Assembly: GCA_031256755.1 (NCBI GenBank)
Contig: JAIRPZ010000140.1
Coordinates: forward strand, 1 to 42,567
Direction: 5' to 3'
Length of the DNA: 42,567 nucleotides
DNA from: Planctomycetaceae bacterium
Lineage (GTDB): Bacteria; Planctomycetota; Planctomycetia; Pirellulales; Thermoguttaceae
Shown: piece by piece, positions 15,011 to 23,355 of the stretch
How the letters are laid out: every line of letters begins with the position of its first letter
Numbering within the stretch: the stretch's first letter is position 1
Notes under the pieces: model-generated
Told to the model about the DNA's origin: nothing
The model's input: the letters and a program-made list of their open reading frames with translations, nothing else
Databases searched by the model: none
Position numbers and translations under genes: made by a program

Positions 15011-17440
15011 TTATTTCAGCACTTTCATGACAAATGCCAGAATTGCATCAGGATCGGAATCACGCGATAAACCGCCCATCGGTACGTATGCCCTGCGATC
15101 CGCCGTCAAACGAAGTTCCAAATGCTGCTTTTTTAATTTTTCCCGCAGTTGTTCCATCAACTTCGGCGAAACATAATCCATTACCGCATAACCGCTGTCA
15201 TTCGCCAAACCGCTCTCCAATTTGATCGTCCGTATCCGGTACGAATGAGCAAGCACACGGATTTGCGAATGAATCAGCAGACGCTTCACCTCTGCCGGAG
15301 GCGTGCCGAACCGATCCGATATTTCGTTACGTAAATCATCGCATTCTTCCAGCGTTGCCGTCCGCGTGAACCGCCGGTACAAATCAATTTTAATCCGCTG
15401 ATCCGCGGTATACGACACCGGTATCAACGCCGCACCGGGCAAATCAAGTTCCACGTCAATAACCGTTTTCGGCGGCATCTGTTTCAGCGTCCGCACCGCC
15501 GTTTCTAAAAACTGACAATACATTTCATAGCCGACCGCCGCAATATGTCCGCTCTGCTGCGTTCCCAAAATGTTGCCGGCTCCGCGTATTTCCAAGTCGC
15601 GCATCGCAATATGAAATCCGCTGCCGAGATGAGCATACTCTTCCACCGCCCGAAGACGCTTCAATGCCGTTGTATTGACGGACTGCGTCCGCGGCAGCAA
15701 AAGATAACAATAGGCCTGATGCTTGTACCGCCCGACACGCCCGCGAAGTTGATGCAAATCCGCCAAACCGTAATGGTCGGCTCCGTCTATGAATATCGTA
15801 TTCGCATTCGGAATATCAAGACCGCTTTCAATAATGGTCGTGCTGATCAGCATATCGAATTCATGATTCACAAAAGACCGCATGACGTTTTCCAGTTGTT
15901 CGTCCGGCATCTGTGCATGACCGATTCCGATACGGCATTCAGGAACAATGTCTTGCAGCCGGCGGGCGGTTTCATCAATATCATAAACACGATTGTGAAC
16001 GAAGTAAATCTGTCCGCTGCGGTCTAATTCCCGAAGAACCGCATGGCGGATCACGTCCTCGTTAAAACGGGTCACTCGCGTTTCCACAGCGAGCCGGTCT
16101 TCCGGCGGCGTTTCCAAGTTGGATATTTCCCGAATACCAAGCAGCGAAAAATGGAGCGTCCGGGGAATCGGCGTTGCCGTCATCGTCAGCACATCAACCG
16201 TTTCGCGGAACTGTTTCAGCCGTTCTTTGTGCGTCACTCCGAAACGCTGTTCTTCGTCAATGACAACAAGACCGAGATGAAGAAACTTTATGTCTTCCGA
16301 AACAATCCGGTGCGTGCCGATGACAATGTCGACTTTTCCCGACGCTATTTTTGCAACAATTTCTTTCTGTTCCTGTTTCGTTTGAAACCGGGAAAGAGCA
16401 GCAACCGTGACAGGAAATTCTTTCATCCGCTCGGCAAAGGTTCGGGCGTGCTGTTCTGCAAGGATCGTTGTCGGAACGAGAACGGCAACCTGATAACCGG
16501 CATCAACGGCTTTGAAAGCGGCACGAACGGCAACTTCTGTTTTTCCGAATCCGACATCGCCGCAGAGAAGACGATCCATCGGGCGAGGTTTTTCCATATC
16601 CTGCTTGACCGCTTCGATCGCAAGAAGTTGGTCATTCGTTTCACGGAACGGGAACCCTGCATCGAATTCTTTTTGCCAATGGGAATCCGGCGGAAAGGAT
16701 ATGCCGGGCTGTGCTTCGCGCCGGGCTTGCAGTGAAATCATTTCTTCGGCAAGATCAAAAACGGCTTCCTGGACCGCTTTCTTTTGCCGCAGCCAAAGTT
16801 GTCCGCCGATTTTTGCCAACTTCGGCTGATGTTTATTACCGGCAATGTATTTCTGTACGAGACCGATTTTGGAAATCGGAACGTACAATGCCTGCGAGTC
16901 GGCAAATTCGAGGTGCAGATGTTCTTCTTTCTGCTGTCCTTTGGTGAGGAGTTCGATTCCTTGAAACCGCGCGATGCCGTGTGCGGTATGCACAACGAGA
17001 TCGCCCGGCTTGAGATCAAGAAACGAATCAATCGCCTGACTTAACTGCCGCCGTTTCGGCTGCCGGCTGCCGGTACGTTCAAAGAGTTCCGAAGCGGAAA
17101 GGAGGAAAACCGGCACCTGATCTTTGCTGCCGGTGAATTGAAATCCTGCCGACAATCGTCCTTTCACGAACCGCAGACGGCTGCCGAGATGTCCGAGCAG
17201 TTCGGAGAGACGTTTGATTTCGGTATCGTCTGTACAAAAAATGACGATAGGAATGTTCGGATCGGTTTGTTCAAGTTCACGTTTAACGGTTTCGGGCGAA
17301 CCGCGGAAGCGTTCAACGGACAAAACCGGCAGGCGGGCGTGGATTTTTTCGGTTCCTTCATTCAGACAAGCGATCACTGCCGTCGGATGTTTCAGTATCC
17401 GCCGCATCACTTCCTGCGGTTCAAAAAGCGGGACAGGCAT
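15011..17440 (-). CDS. mfd: Transcription-repair coupling factor Mfd, N-terminally short
   Basis: An 809-aa protein from ATG 17440 (828 aa from TTG 17497); full Mfd is usually 1,050-1,200 aa. The RNA-polymerase-interaction domain is near residues 140-210 (LKPGDLVVHTAHGIARFQG). A RecG-like SF2 translocase follows: Walker A GDVGFGKTEVAVRAAFKA, DEEQ in VVIDEEQRFGV, TATPIPRTL, and HQLRGRVGRYKHQAYCYLL. The C-terminal TRCF domain starts near residue 640. What is missing is most of the N-terminal UvrB-like module that binds UvrA; the sequence upstream is AT-rich repeat with in-frame stops, not a displaced coding region. It should still push stalled RNA polymerase, but recruitment of UvrA is doubtful. 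Confidence 0.9.
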   Translation of the reverse strand: MPVPLFEPQEVMRRILKHPTAVIACLNEGTEKIHARLPVLSVERFRGSPETVKRELEQTDPNIPIVIFCTDDTEIKRLSELLGHLGSRLRFVKGRLSAGFQFTGSKDQVPVFLLSASELFERTGSRQPKRRQLSQAIDSFLDLKPGDLVVHTAHGIARFQGIELLTKGQQKEEHLHLEFADSQALYVPISKIGLVQKYIAGNKHQPKLAKIGGQLWLRQKKAVQEAVFDLAEEMISLQARREAQPGISFPPDSHWQKEFDAGFPFRETNDQLLAIEAVKQDMEKPRPMDRLLCGDVGFGKTEVAVRAAFKAVDAGYQVAVLVPTTILAEQHARTFAERMKEFPVTVAALSRFQTKQEQKEIVAKIASGKVDIVIGTHRIVSEDIKFLHLGLVVIDEEQRFGVTHKERLKQFRETVDVLTMTATPIPRTLHFSLLGIREISNLETPPEDRLAVETRVTRFNEDVIRHAVLRELDRSGQIYFVHNRVYDIDETARRLQDIVPECRIGIGHAQMPDEQLENVMRSFVNHEFDMLISTTIIESGLDIPNANTIFIDGADHYGLADLHQLRGRVGRYKHQAYCYLLLPRTQSVNTTALKRLRAVEEYAHLGSGFHIAMRDLEIRGAGNILGTQQSGHIAAVGYEMYCQFLETAVRTLKQMPPKTVIDVELDLPGAALIPVSYTADQRIKIDLYRRFTRTATLEECDDLRNEISDRFGTPPAEVKRLLIHSQIRVLAHSYRIRTIKLESGLANDSGYAVMDYVSPKLMEQLREKLKKQHLELRLTADRRAYVPMGGLSRDSDPDAILAFVMKVLK

Positions 17441-17446
17441 AAAGAT

Positions 17447-17452
17447 ATTGTA
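17447..17452 (-). promoter_or_regulatory. -10-like box just before the chosen mfd start
   Basis: On the minus strand TACAAT lies six bases before ATG 17440. If it is used, the mRNA would be nearly leaderless and the TTG start at 17497 would be excluded. No -35 hexamer with proper spacing is visible. Confidence 0.3.
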
Positions 17453-17497
17453 GCGGGAAATCCGCAAAACGGGGGTATGCGCCGCGCCGATTGACAA

Positions 17498-17763
17498 CGA
17501 CTGCGTTTTCGGCTCCTGATGATTCTGTTGAAGAGTAACTGCCGTATACGGTTTGACTTCTCTATTTCCTAATTTTCAATTTTCTATTATCAATGATCAA
17601 TTCTTTCCGCTTGTCCGGCGCGGACTGCCTGCCCCTGCCTCCCCCCTTTCCGAAAGTTTTATCACTGATATAATACTTGACCGTTAAAAGTCATTTTGAC
17701 AAACAAACACTGAAAGATCAAACACATGGCCTCTGCGGCACAAATTGGAAAGGAACGATTACA
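17498..17763. other. Divergent intergenic region between mfd and the exported chelatase gene
   Basis: Contains an AT-rich relic of the AATTGATAATT repeat family (about 17567-17602, AATTTTCAATTTTCTATTATC), a C-rich stretch (about 17632-17650) and TATAAT at 17669-17674, the likely -10 box of the rightward chelatase gene. A TTG at 17677 is in frame with that gene but follows the -10 box immediately and lacks a ribosome-binding site. GGAAAGGAA at 17750-17758 is a good Shine-Dalgarno for ATG 17764. Confidence 0.5.
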
Positions 17764-18723
17764 ATGACATTATTACTCCGCCCCCTTTTGCATCAAACGA
17801 TCTCCGTTTTTACTTTTATGGCAGTGATGGCCGCCGTATTTGCTCTTCCGGCATTTGCCGGGGCTGCCGAGAATGACAGCAAGCCCGGCTTACTCATTCT
17901 GACACACGGTGCGCCGTCGCCGAAGTGGGCGGCATCCATCAAAACGTTTGCCGAAAAGACGGCCGCTCTTAATGAAACAAAAAAGACGTTTCATGCAGTG
18001 ACCGCTGCCAATATGGAATTTGCCAAACCCGATGCCGCTGACGGTATCAAATTGCTGGAAGAAGCGGGCTGCGACCGCATTGTCGTTGTTCCGGCATTTA
18101 TTTGCCCCACGTCGCACACACATTTTGACGTTCCCGCTTCGCTTGGTCTTTACACCTCGCCGTCAATCCGCAAAACGATGGCGGAAGAAAATATCAAGCC
18201 GGCCAAACCGAAAGTTCCGGTTATTGTTACACAAACGATCAGCGAAGGGGACTTGCTCGACAAATTTGTCCGGGACGAAATTGCCGCACTTTCGGAAACT
18301 CCGGCAGACGAAGCGGTTCTGCTGATTGCCCACGGCGATGAACAGCATGCCGGGTTGGTTGAGCCGGTCATGCGGCGGTTGCTGGTCGAGGCGGTCGGCA
18401 GTAAAGGAATCACGCTCGGCGATTGGGCGTTCTGCGAAGTCGGACAATCGTACCGGCAAAATGTTGTTCCGGTCATTCAGGAAATGGCAAAGAACCGCAA
18501 GCGGGTTTTGGTAGTCGGTTTTTACTTGGTTTCTTCGGCGAAGTCGATTACCAATGCCGGTTTGAAAACGGGAGCAAGACCGGCAGGATACGGCACCGGT
18601 GCGAATACTGACGCACCTAAAGACCCGTTTGAGGGTATTGATGTTCGTTTTTCGGAAAAAGGAGTGATCGATCATCCTTATGCGCCGCAATGGGTTCTGC
18701 AAACGGCAAGCGATGCCCTGTAG
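17764..18723 (+). CDS. Exported CbiK/CbiX-like (sirohydrochlorin cobaltochelatase family) protein
   Basis: A 319-aa protein with a long signal peptide (residues 1-33, likely cleavage near AFAGA). The mature part has the two-lobed class II chelatase layout. Lobe one starts with LLILTHGAPSP (H48) and carries THTH-like metal ligands in TSHTHFDVPAS (H118, H120). Lobe two starts with VLLIAHGDEQHAG (H190, H195). Cytoplasmic relatives insert Co or Fe into sirohydrochlorin; an exported CbiK is known from Desulfovibrio, where heme or metal handling was proposed. This copy would act in the periplasm. The start is set by GGAAAGGAA and the signal peptide. The HzsA-like diheme gene follows 239 bp downstream on the same strand, suggesting a link to extracytoplasmic heme or metal handling. 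Confidence 0.72.
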   Translation: MTLLLRPLLHQTISVFTFMAVMAAVFALPAFAGAAENDSKPGLLILTHGAPSPKWAASIKTFAEKTAALNETKKTFHAVTAANMEFAKPDAADGIKLLEEAGCDRIVVVPAFICPTSHTHFDVPASLGLYTSPSIRKTMAEENIKPAKPKVPVIVTQTISEGDLLDKFVRDEIAALSETPADEAVLLIAHGDEQHAGLVEPVMRRLLVEAVGSKGITLGDWAFCEVGQSYRQNVVPVIQEMAKNRKRVLVVGFYLVSSAKSITNAGLKTGARPAGYGTGANTDAPKDPFEGIDVRFSEKGVIDHPYAPQWVLQTASDAL

Positions 18724-18793
18724 CAGTATATTGGATGTCCGGTCAGGCATTTCGCACATTCGGCAACTGCCGGCAAAGCGTTATTTTTAGCCG

Positions 18794-18822
18794 TTGGATT
18801 TTTTTCTGCATTGGTATAAAAT
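18794..18822 (+). promoter_or_regulatory. Possible upstream promoter in the chelatase/HzsA-like interval
   Basis: TTGGAT at 18794-18799, a 17-bp spacer and TAAAAT at 18817-18822 (within GGTATAAAAT). It would give a leader of about 130 nt before the next gene. That leader contains a small hairpin, CGCATA/TATGCG, near 18858-18873. Confidence 0.4.
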
Positions 18823-18908
18823 AGCGTCCGTTCAGTTGCCAGTCCTTTTGCGTATTGCTCGCATATTTATGCGGGGGGGCTGCATCACGGACAATCCGTA
18901 ATAATCCA

Positions 18909-18936
18909 TTGCGGACACAATAAAAAACGGTAAAAT
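18909..18936 (+). promoter_or_regulatory. Promoter of the HzsA-like diheme gene
   Basis: TTGCGG at 18909-18914, a 16-bp spacer and TAAAAT at 18931-18936. The start codon is 26 bp after the -10 box. The TTGCG -35 resembles those at 157 and 1568. Confidence 0.5.
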
Positions 18937-18962
18937 AAGACGCAAATAATTGAAAAGAATAC

Positions 18963-21900
18963 ATGCCCTGTCCCATCATGACTGCAAAATGGAATCTTCT
19001 GTGTTATCCGTTTCTGTCTGCCTTTTTCTGGCTGACGCTGACATTCACCGCCGCAGCAGGTTTCACCGAGCGGGTACAGCAGGATTGGCTGCGGCAAGAT
19101 ACCGCCGAACCGGAAAAAATATTTACAGATACCGCCGGAAACGCCGCCGAAGTCAAAATGCTCCGAAAAGTGTTGGACGAACTCGGCAGTCATGCCGGCA
19201 CCTTCACCGCAAAACTGAAAGAATTGCAGGAACAGAACGTACCCGCAAATGACCCGCAATGGAAAAAACTTTATTTCGATGCCTGCACCGAACGGCGGAA
19301 ACAACGTCTCCAAATCGTCCGCCAAACCTGTCCGGTCATCGTTTATGCCAAACACGACATCCTCGGCGGGTCGCATTATTCCTACACCGAATCCCCCAGC
19401 GATGCCCAATACCGCGACCGGAAGATTCTGCCCGGCGGACAAATCGTTTCGCTGACCGTCAATGAAGACGGAACTCTGACCGAAAAAGTTCTCGCAGAAG
19501 CCCCGAAAAACGGTACTCTCCGCGACCCGGACGTTTCCTTCGACGGAAAAACCGTTGTCTTTTCAATGCGGAATGATATAGATAAAGACGATTATCATCT
19601 TTACGATTATCATATCGAAACCGGCAACGTCAGGCAGTTGACTTTCGGCAGCGGCTTTGCCGATATTGAACCCTGCTGTCTTCCTGACGGCGATATTATT
19701 TTTCCGTCCACGCGGTGTATGCAGATTGTCGATTGCTGGTGGACAGATGTCGTGAATCTTTACTGCTGCGATAAAGACGGACGTTTTCTGCGGCGGCTCA
19801 CTTTTGACCAGGTTCATACCAATTATCCGAAAGTCCTGCCTGACGGACGCATCATCTATACCCGCTGGGATTACAACGACCGGGGACAAATCTTTCCGCA
19901 CGGTCTTTTTGTGATGAATGCAGACGGTACCGCTCAAACCGCTTATTACGGCAACAATTCATGGTTTCCGACTTCGATTCTCCACGCACGGGGGATTCCG
20001 AATTCCAAAAAAGTGGTTGCTATTGCCAGCGGTCATCATACCTTGCAGCACGGAAAACTTATCGTGATTGACCGCGGCAAAGGAACAGAAGAAAATACCG
20101 GCGTTCAGTTAATCGCTCCGGTTCGGGAAACGAAGTCCGAGAGAATTGATACCTACGGACAGAAAGGCGAACTGTTTCAATATCCGCTTCCGCTTGACGA
20201 GGAAAATTTCATCGTTGCTTACAATGTTCTTCCGCCGTCCGGCACCGGCGGGCAGAAAGGACTGCATTATACCGGCTGGCTGAAGGGACTGTATTATATG
20301 GATGCGGACAACCGCAAACGGGAACTGCTGGCATTTGACCCCGGAACGCATTGCGGACAGCCGGTACCGCTGCAAGCGAGGGAAGTGCCGATGCAGCGGG
20401 TTTCATCCGTTGATGAGCATCAAAAAACCGGTACGTATTATGTGCAGGACGTTTATACCGGTCCCGGTTTGCAAGGCGTTGAACGGGGAACAATCAAGGA
20501 ATTGCGGATAACCGCTTTGCAGTACCGTGCGGCAGGCATCGGCAAGAATTCCAACGTTGATACCGGCAAAACACACACAGGCGTGAACGGACATTTCCTT
20601 GCCGGTGCAGCGATGGTTTCAACACCGGTTTCGGTCGGCAACGGTTCGTGGGACGTGAAACAGGTACTCGGAACGGTGCCGGTGGAAGCGGACGGTTCGG
20701 CGTTTTTCGAGGTTCCCGCAAAGACACCGGTTTATTTTCAACTTCTGAACGAGCGGGGAGAAACGGTGCAAACGATGCGGAGTTGGTCCACCTTGCAGCC
20801 CGGCGAACAGCAAAGTTGTTTCGGCTGCCACGAAGACAAAAACACGACGGTCAACAATCCGATGACCGGCGGTTCGCTTCGGACATTAGCGTTACGAAAA
20901 TCGCCGCGCAAACCGAAACCGGTCGAAGGTGTTGACCCGCAAACCGGATTCAGTTACGGCAAAACGATTCAGCGGATTTTAGACGCAAAATGTGTGCAGT
21001 GTCATACCGGCGGTCAAAAAGAAGACGGTTCGCCGCTGCCGTTCAGTTTGCTGGCGAATGAGGCGGTTTATCCGCAGAAAGCCGACCTGAAACGGGGCGT
21101 TTTGACGGATGACACGGCACTCCGCCGTTTTTCGGAATCCTACATGAATCTGACGCATTGGGGCAAGCCGGACGACATTGTGAACTGGGCGGGAGTGCAG
21201 ACAACGCCGCAAATGCTGCCGCCGTATTTTGCCGGAGCGTGCAAAAGCAAACTGCTGACCATGTTCGAAAAAGGAAAGCAATCGGACGTTCATAAAGATG
21301 TTGTTTTGACGGAAAAGGAACGAAAATTGTTTGCGCTGTGGATTGACTTGGCGGTCCCGTTTTGCGGTTCGTACACAGAAGCGGAACGGTGGTCGCCGCA
21401 GGAAAAAGCGGAATATGCGTACTATCAGATGAAGCGGGACAAAATGGCGGCCATCGCTGAAGAAAATGCGATGCGCCGGCAGCAATACCGGAACGGTGAA
21501 ACGGAACTGCCGCCGGTTGAAAGTTTTCCGCAATTTACTGACGGCGGCGTTGAACAGAAAAAAGAGTTTATGGAAAAATACTTGCAGCAGCGGAAGGCAT
21601 TGCCGGTTATCAACAGGAAAAGCGGGGCGGAAAACATTTACCGCAATCTTGCGCTGAATCCGGGCAGCACTTCGGGCGAGCCGGCATCTTATCCGTATGC
21701 AGTTTCCAACAGCGAATATGCCGGTATGGATTGCTTTGCTGCCTGCAACGTGATTGACGGCAAGCGGGACAACAAAGGACATGGCAATCGGTTTCCTTCG
21801 TGGGGACCGCACAAGCGGACGGACTTAACGTTGACGATTGATTTCGGGCGTTTGGTGGAAATTGACAAAGCGGTCATTTGGATTCGGGCGGATTTTCCGC

Positions 21901-22139
21901 ATGATACTGCTTGGAAATCCGGTAAAATCAAATTTTCGGACGGTTCGGAAACGGACATTGCTTTGACGAAAACGGCGGAACCGCAAACGTTCACGTTTCC
22001 GAAACGGCGGGTCAGGTCGTTAACTTTTACGGACTTGGTGCAGGAGTTCCCTCTCGGCTGGGCGGGTTTTACGGAAGTCGAGATTTGGGGAACCGATGCT
22101 GATACCGGTACTGATGAGATGCCGGAAACCGCAAAATAG
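18963..22139 (+). CDS. Exported HzsA-related diheme protein (beta-propeller, c-type heme, discoidin-like)
   Basis: A 1058-aa exported protein; the signal peptide ends near residue 33 (LTFTAAAG). Residues about 150-420 hold TolB/WD40-like repeats (RQLTFGSGFADIEPCCLPDG, RRLTFDQVHTNYPKVLPDGR), as in the middle domain of hydrazine synthase alpha. Two CxxCH heme motifs follow: C619-C622-H623 (CFGCH) and C677-C680-H681 (CVQCH). About residues 900-1045 form a discoidin (F5/8 type C)-like domain with NVIDGKRDNKGHGNRFPSW. Such HzsA-related proteins are common in planctomycetes that do not perform anammox; their reaction is unknown. No hydrazine synthase beta or gamma genes are adjacent. The first ATG is used; ATG 18978 is also possible. 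The preceding exported chelatase may be functionally linked. Confidence 0.8.
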   Translation: MPCPIMTAKWNLLCYPFLSAFFWLTLTFTAAAGFTERVQQDWLRQDTAEPEKIFTDTAGNAAEVKMLRKVLDELGSHAGTFTAKLKELQEQNVPANDPQWKKLYFDACTERRKQRLQIVRQTCPVIVYAKHDILGGSHYSYTESPSDAQYRDRKILPGGQIVSLTVNEDGTLTEKVLAEAPKNGTLRDPDVSFDGKTVVFSMRNDIDKDDYHLYDYHIETGNVRQLTFGSGFADIEPCCLPDGDIIFPSTRCMQIVDCWWTDVVNLYCCDKDGRFLRRLTFDQVHTNYPKVLPDGRIIYTRWDYNDRGQIFPHGLFVMNADGTAQTAYYGNNSWFPTSILHARGIPNSKKVVAIASGHHTLQHGKLIVIDRGKGTEENTGVQLIAPVRETKSERIDTYGQKGELFQYPLPLDEENFIVAYNVLPPSGTGGQKGLHYTGWLKGLYYMDADNRKRELLAFDPGTHCGQPVPLQAREVPMQRVSSVDEHQKTGTYYVQDVYTGPGLQGVERGTIKELRITALQYRAAGIGKNSNVDTGKTHTGVNGHFLAGAAMVSTPVSVGNGSWDVKQVLGTVPVEADGSAFFEVPAKTPVYFQLLNERGETVQTMRSWSTLQPGEQQSCFGCHEDKNTTVNNPMTGGSLRTLALRKSPRKPKPVEGVDPQTGFSYGKTIQRILDAKCVQCHTGGQKEDGSPLPFSLLANEAVYPQKADLKRGVLTDDTALRRFSESYMNLTHWGKPDDIVNWAGVQTTPQMLPPYFAGACKSKLLTMFEKGKQSDVHKDVVLTEKERKLFALWIDLAVPFCGSYTEAERWSPQEKAEYAYYQMKRDKMAAIAEENAMRRQQYRNGETELPPVESFPQFTDGGVEQKKEFMEKYLQQRKALPVINRKSGAENIYRNLALNPGSTSGEPASYPYAVSNSEYAGMDCFAACNVIDGKRDNKGHGNRFPSWGPHKRTDLTLTIDFGRLVEIDKAVIWIRADFPHDTAWKSGKIKFSDGSETDIALTKTAEPQTFTFPKRRVRSLTFTDLVQEFPLGWAGFTEVEIWGTDADTGTDEMPETAK

Positions 22140-22349
22140 GGGCGTGTATTCCGCATGATATGTTGTTTGCCTCCTCCCCCTTTGCAAATGTTTTGTGATT
22201 AGCATAATGTTTTTTAATTAAATGTTTTCAATTATTTCAAATATTTACCCGAACAAGAAAAATGCGGAAAAAGACACCGGCGCAAATGTAGGATTGCAAA
22301 CCATTCACAAAAGGAAGTAAGCACAGCAATACAGAAAGGATCCTACCTT

Positions 22350-22537
22350 ATGCACAAATTATTATCATCAGTTCCCTCACGGCAATCCTTCTCCTTGCGG
22401 CAGGATATTTGACATACCGGTCATTTCGTCCGGTGCCGAAACCGGCATCGGTTCCCTTAACAACGGATGTTGTCATTCAACAGCGAATCGATAAGCAAGC
22501 CGGATCGCTGCAAAGACAATCCCTCAAAAAATCATAG
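22350..22537 (+). pseudogene. Frameshifted small membrane-anchored protein gene
   Basis: ATG 22350 has a good Shine-Dalgarno (AAAGGA, nine bases upstream) but its frame stops at TGA 22410-22412. The +1 alternative frame runs IIIISSLTAILLLAAGYLTY (a clear membrane helix), then RSFRPVPKPASVPLTTD and a Gln/Lys-rich tail to TAG 22535-22537. That frame has no ATG, GTG or TTG after its upstream stop. Adding one A to the AAA after ATGCAC would join the start to the helix and give a protein of about 62 aa. A single-base deletion, or a sequencing error, is the simplest reading. The family is unknown; it may belong with the gene at 22597. Confidence 0.5.
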
Positions 22538-22596
22538 AAACGCTCGATAAGAGGGAGTTTTACAAATGACCCGGTGCGGCTATCGGACATGAAGAG

Positions 22597-23295
22597 ATGC
22601 GGGAGTTGGACAATCCGGGCAGTTTTGAAAAGAGTTGTTATCGATCTCATCAGATTAACACAGAGAAAGTTCTCGCTAACCGTGTTTTCCGCAAGTGTTT
22701 GCAGGATTTGCAAACACTGTCCCATGCCGAAGCGTCCAAAATCGTCATCAAGGACATTCAGAAAACGCTCGTGCCGTATCAAAAAGAGTATGATTGGTAC
22801 ATTCACTCCTACCTGCAATACCCGGAAGCAACAACCGTTATGGTTCAATATACCAAAAATGGCTCACCGGCATTACCCTGTTTCCGTTATAAATTGTTCG
22901 CTCTGTGTCTCATTGCCGGAACACTGGAACTGACCGATGTCCGCCCGACCATTTTGCAACTTGCAGAATTAGCGGAAAAGCAGAAAGCCGAAATCAAAAA
23001 ATTGCAGCGGACGTTAGCGGAATTTTCCTTCGCAACATCACTTGCATTAGGCAACAATCAGATTCTTGCGGCGGCACTCTACGGAACGTGTCCGAACAAA
23101 GACAAGTTAGCAGCATTTGTCCCCCGCTATCAAAACAAGCAAATCGTGGACTTTGAAGCACCGGCAACAGAGTATGATAGGCTCGTCAAAGACGGTATGC
23201 TAAAACTGATACCGGCAAAGGATTTTATTACCGTTTGGCTGTTTGACACGATCACCAACGCCGACTTCGCCGAAATATACCGCCTTGCGAAGTAA
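22597..23295 (+). CDS. Unknown protein with a short coiled coil
   Basis: A 232-aa protein with no recognised family. A Lys/Glu-rich heptad-like stretch (LAELAEKQKAEIKKLQRTL, near residues 123-141) suggests a coiled coil, and residues 88-105 are mildly hydrophobic (LPCFRYKLFALCLIAGTLEL). There is no signal peptide at the ATG used. The true start is uncertain: the frame is open upstream of 22597 back to an in-frame TGA at 22567-22569, and before that TGA the same frame continues as coding-like sequence (KTIPQKIIETLDKREFYK). So the gene may be truncated or decayed at its 5' end, like the preceding frameshifted ORF. It converges on the gene at 23356. Confidence 0.55.
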   Translation: MRELDNPGSFEKSCYRSHQINTEKVLANRVFRKCLQDLQTLSHAEASKIVIKDIQKTLVPYQKEYDWYIHSYLQYPEATTVMVQYTKNGSPALPCFRYKLFALCLIAGTLELTDVRPTILQLAELAEKQKAEIKKLQRTLAEFSFATSLALGNNQILAAALYGTCPNKDKLAAFVPRYQNKQIVDFEAPATEYDRLVKDGMLKLIPAKDFITVWLFDTITNADFAEIYRLAK

Positions 23296-23355
23296 ATACA
23301 GACGAGTCCGCTGCGTCGTTTTGGCGGTCTTAACGCGGAAACATTCTGTAACCCA

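Noticed and set aside
17677..17763. Longer N-terminus for the exported chelatase from TTG 17677
   Set aside because: It is three bases after the -10 box and would push the signal peptide 29 residues inward; ATG 17764 has a Shine-Dalgarno.
18858..18873. Small hairpin in the possible leader before the diheme gene as a riboswitch
   Set aside because: A six-base stem with a two-to-four-base loop is too little to support a riboswitch class.
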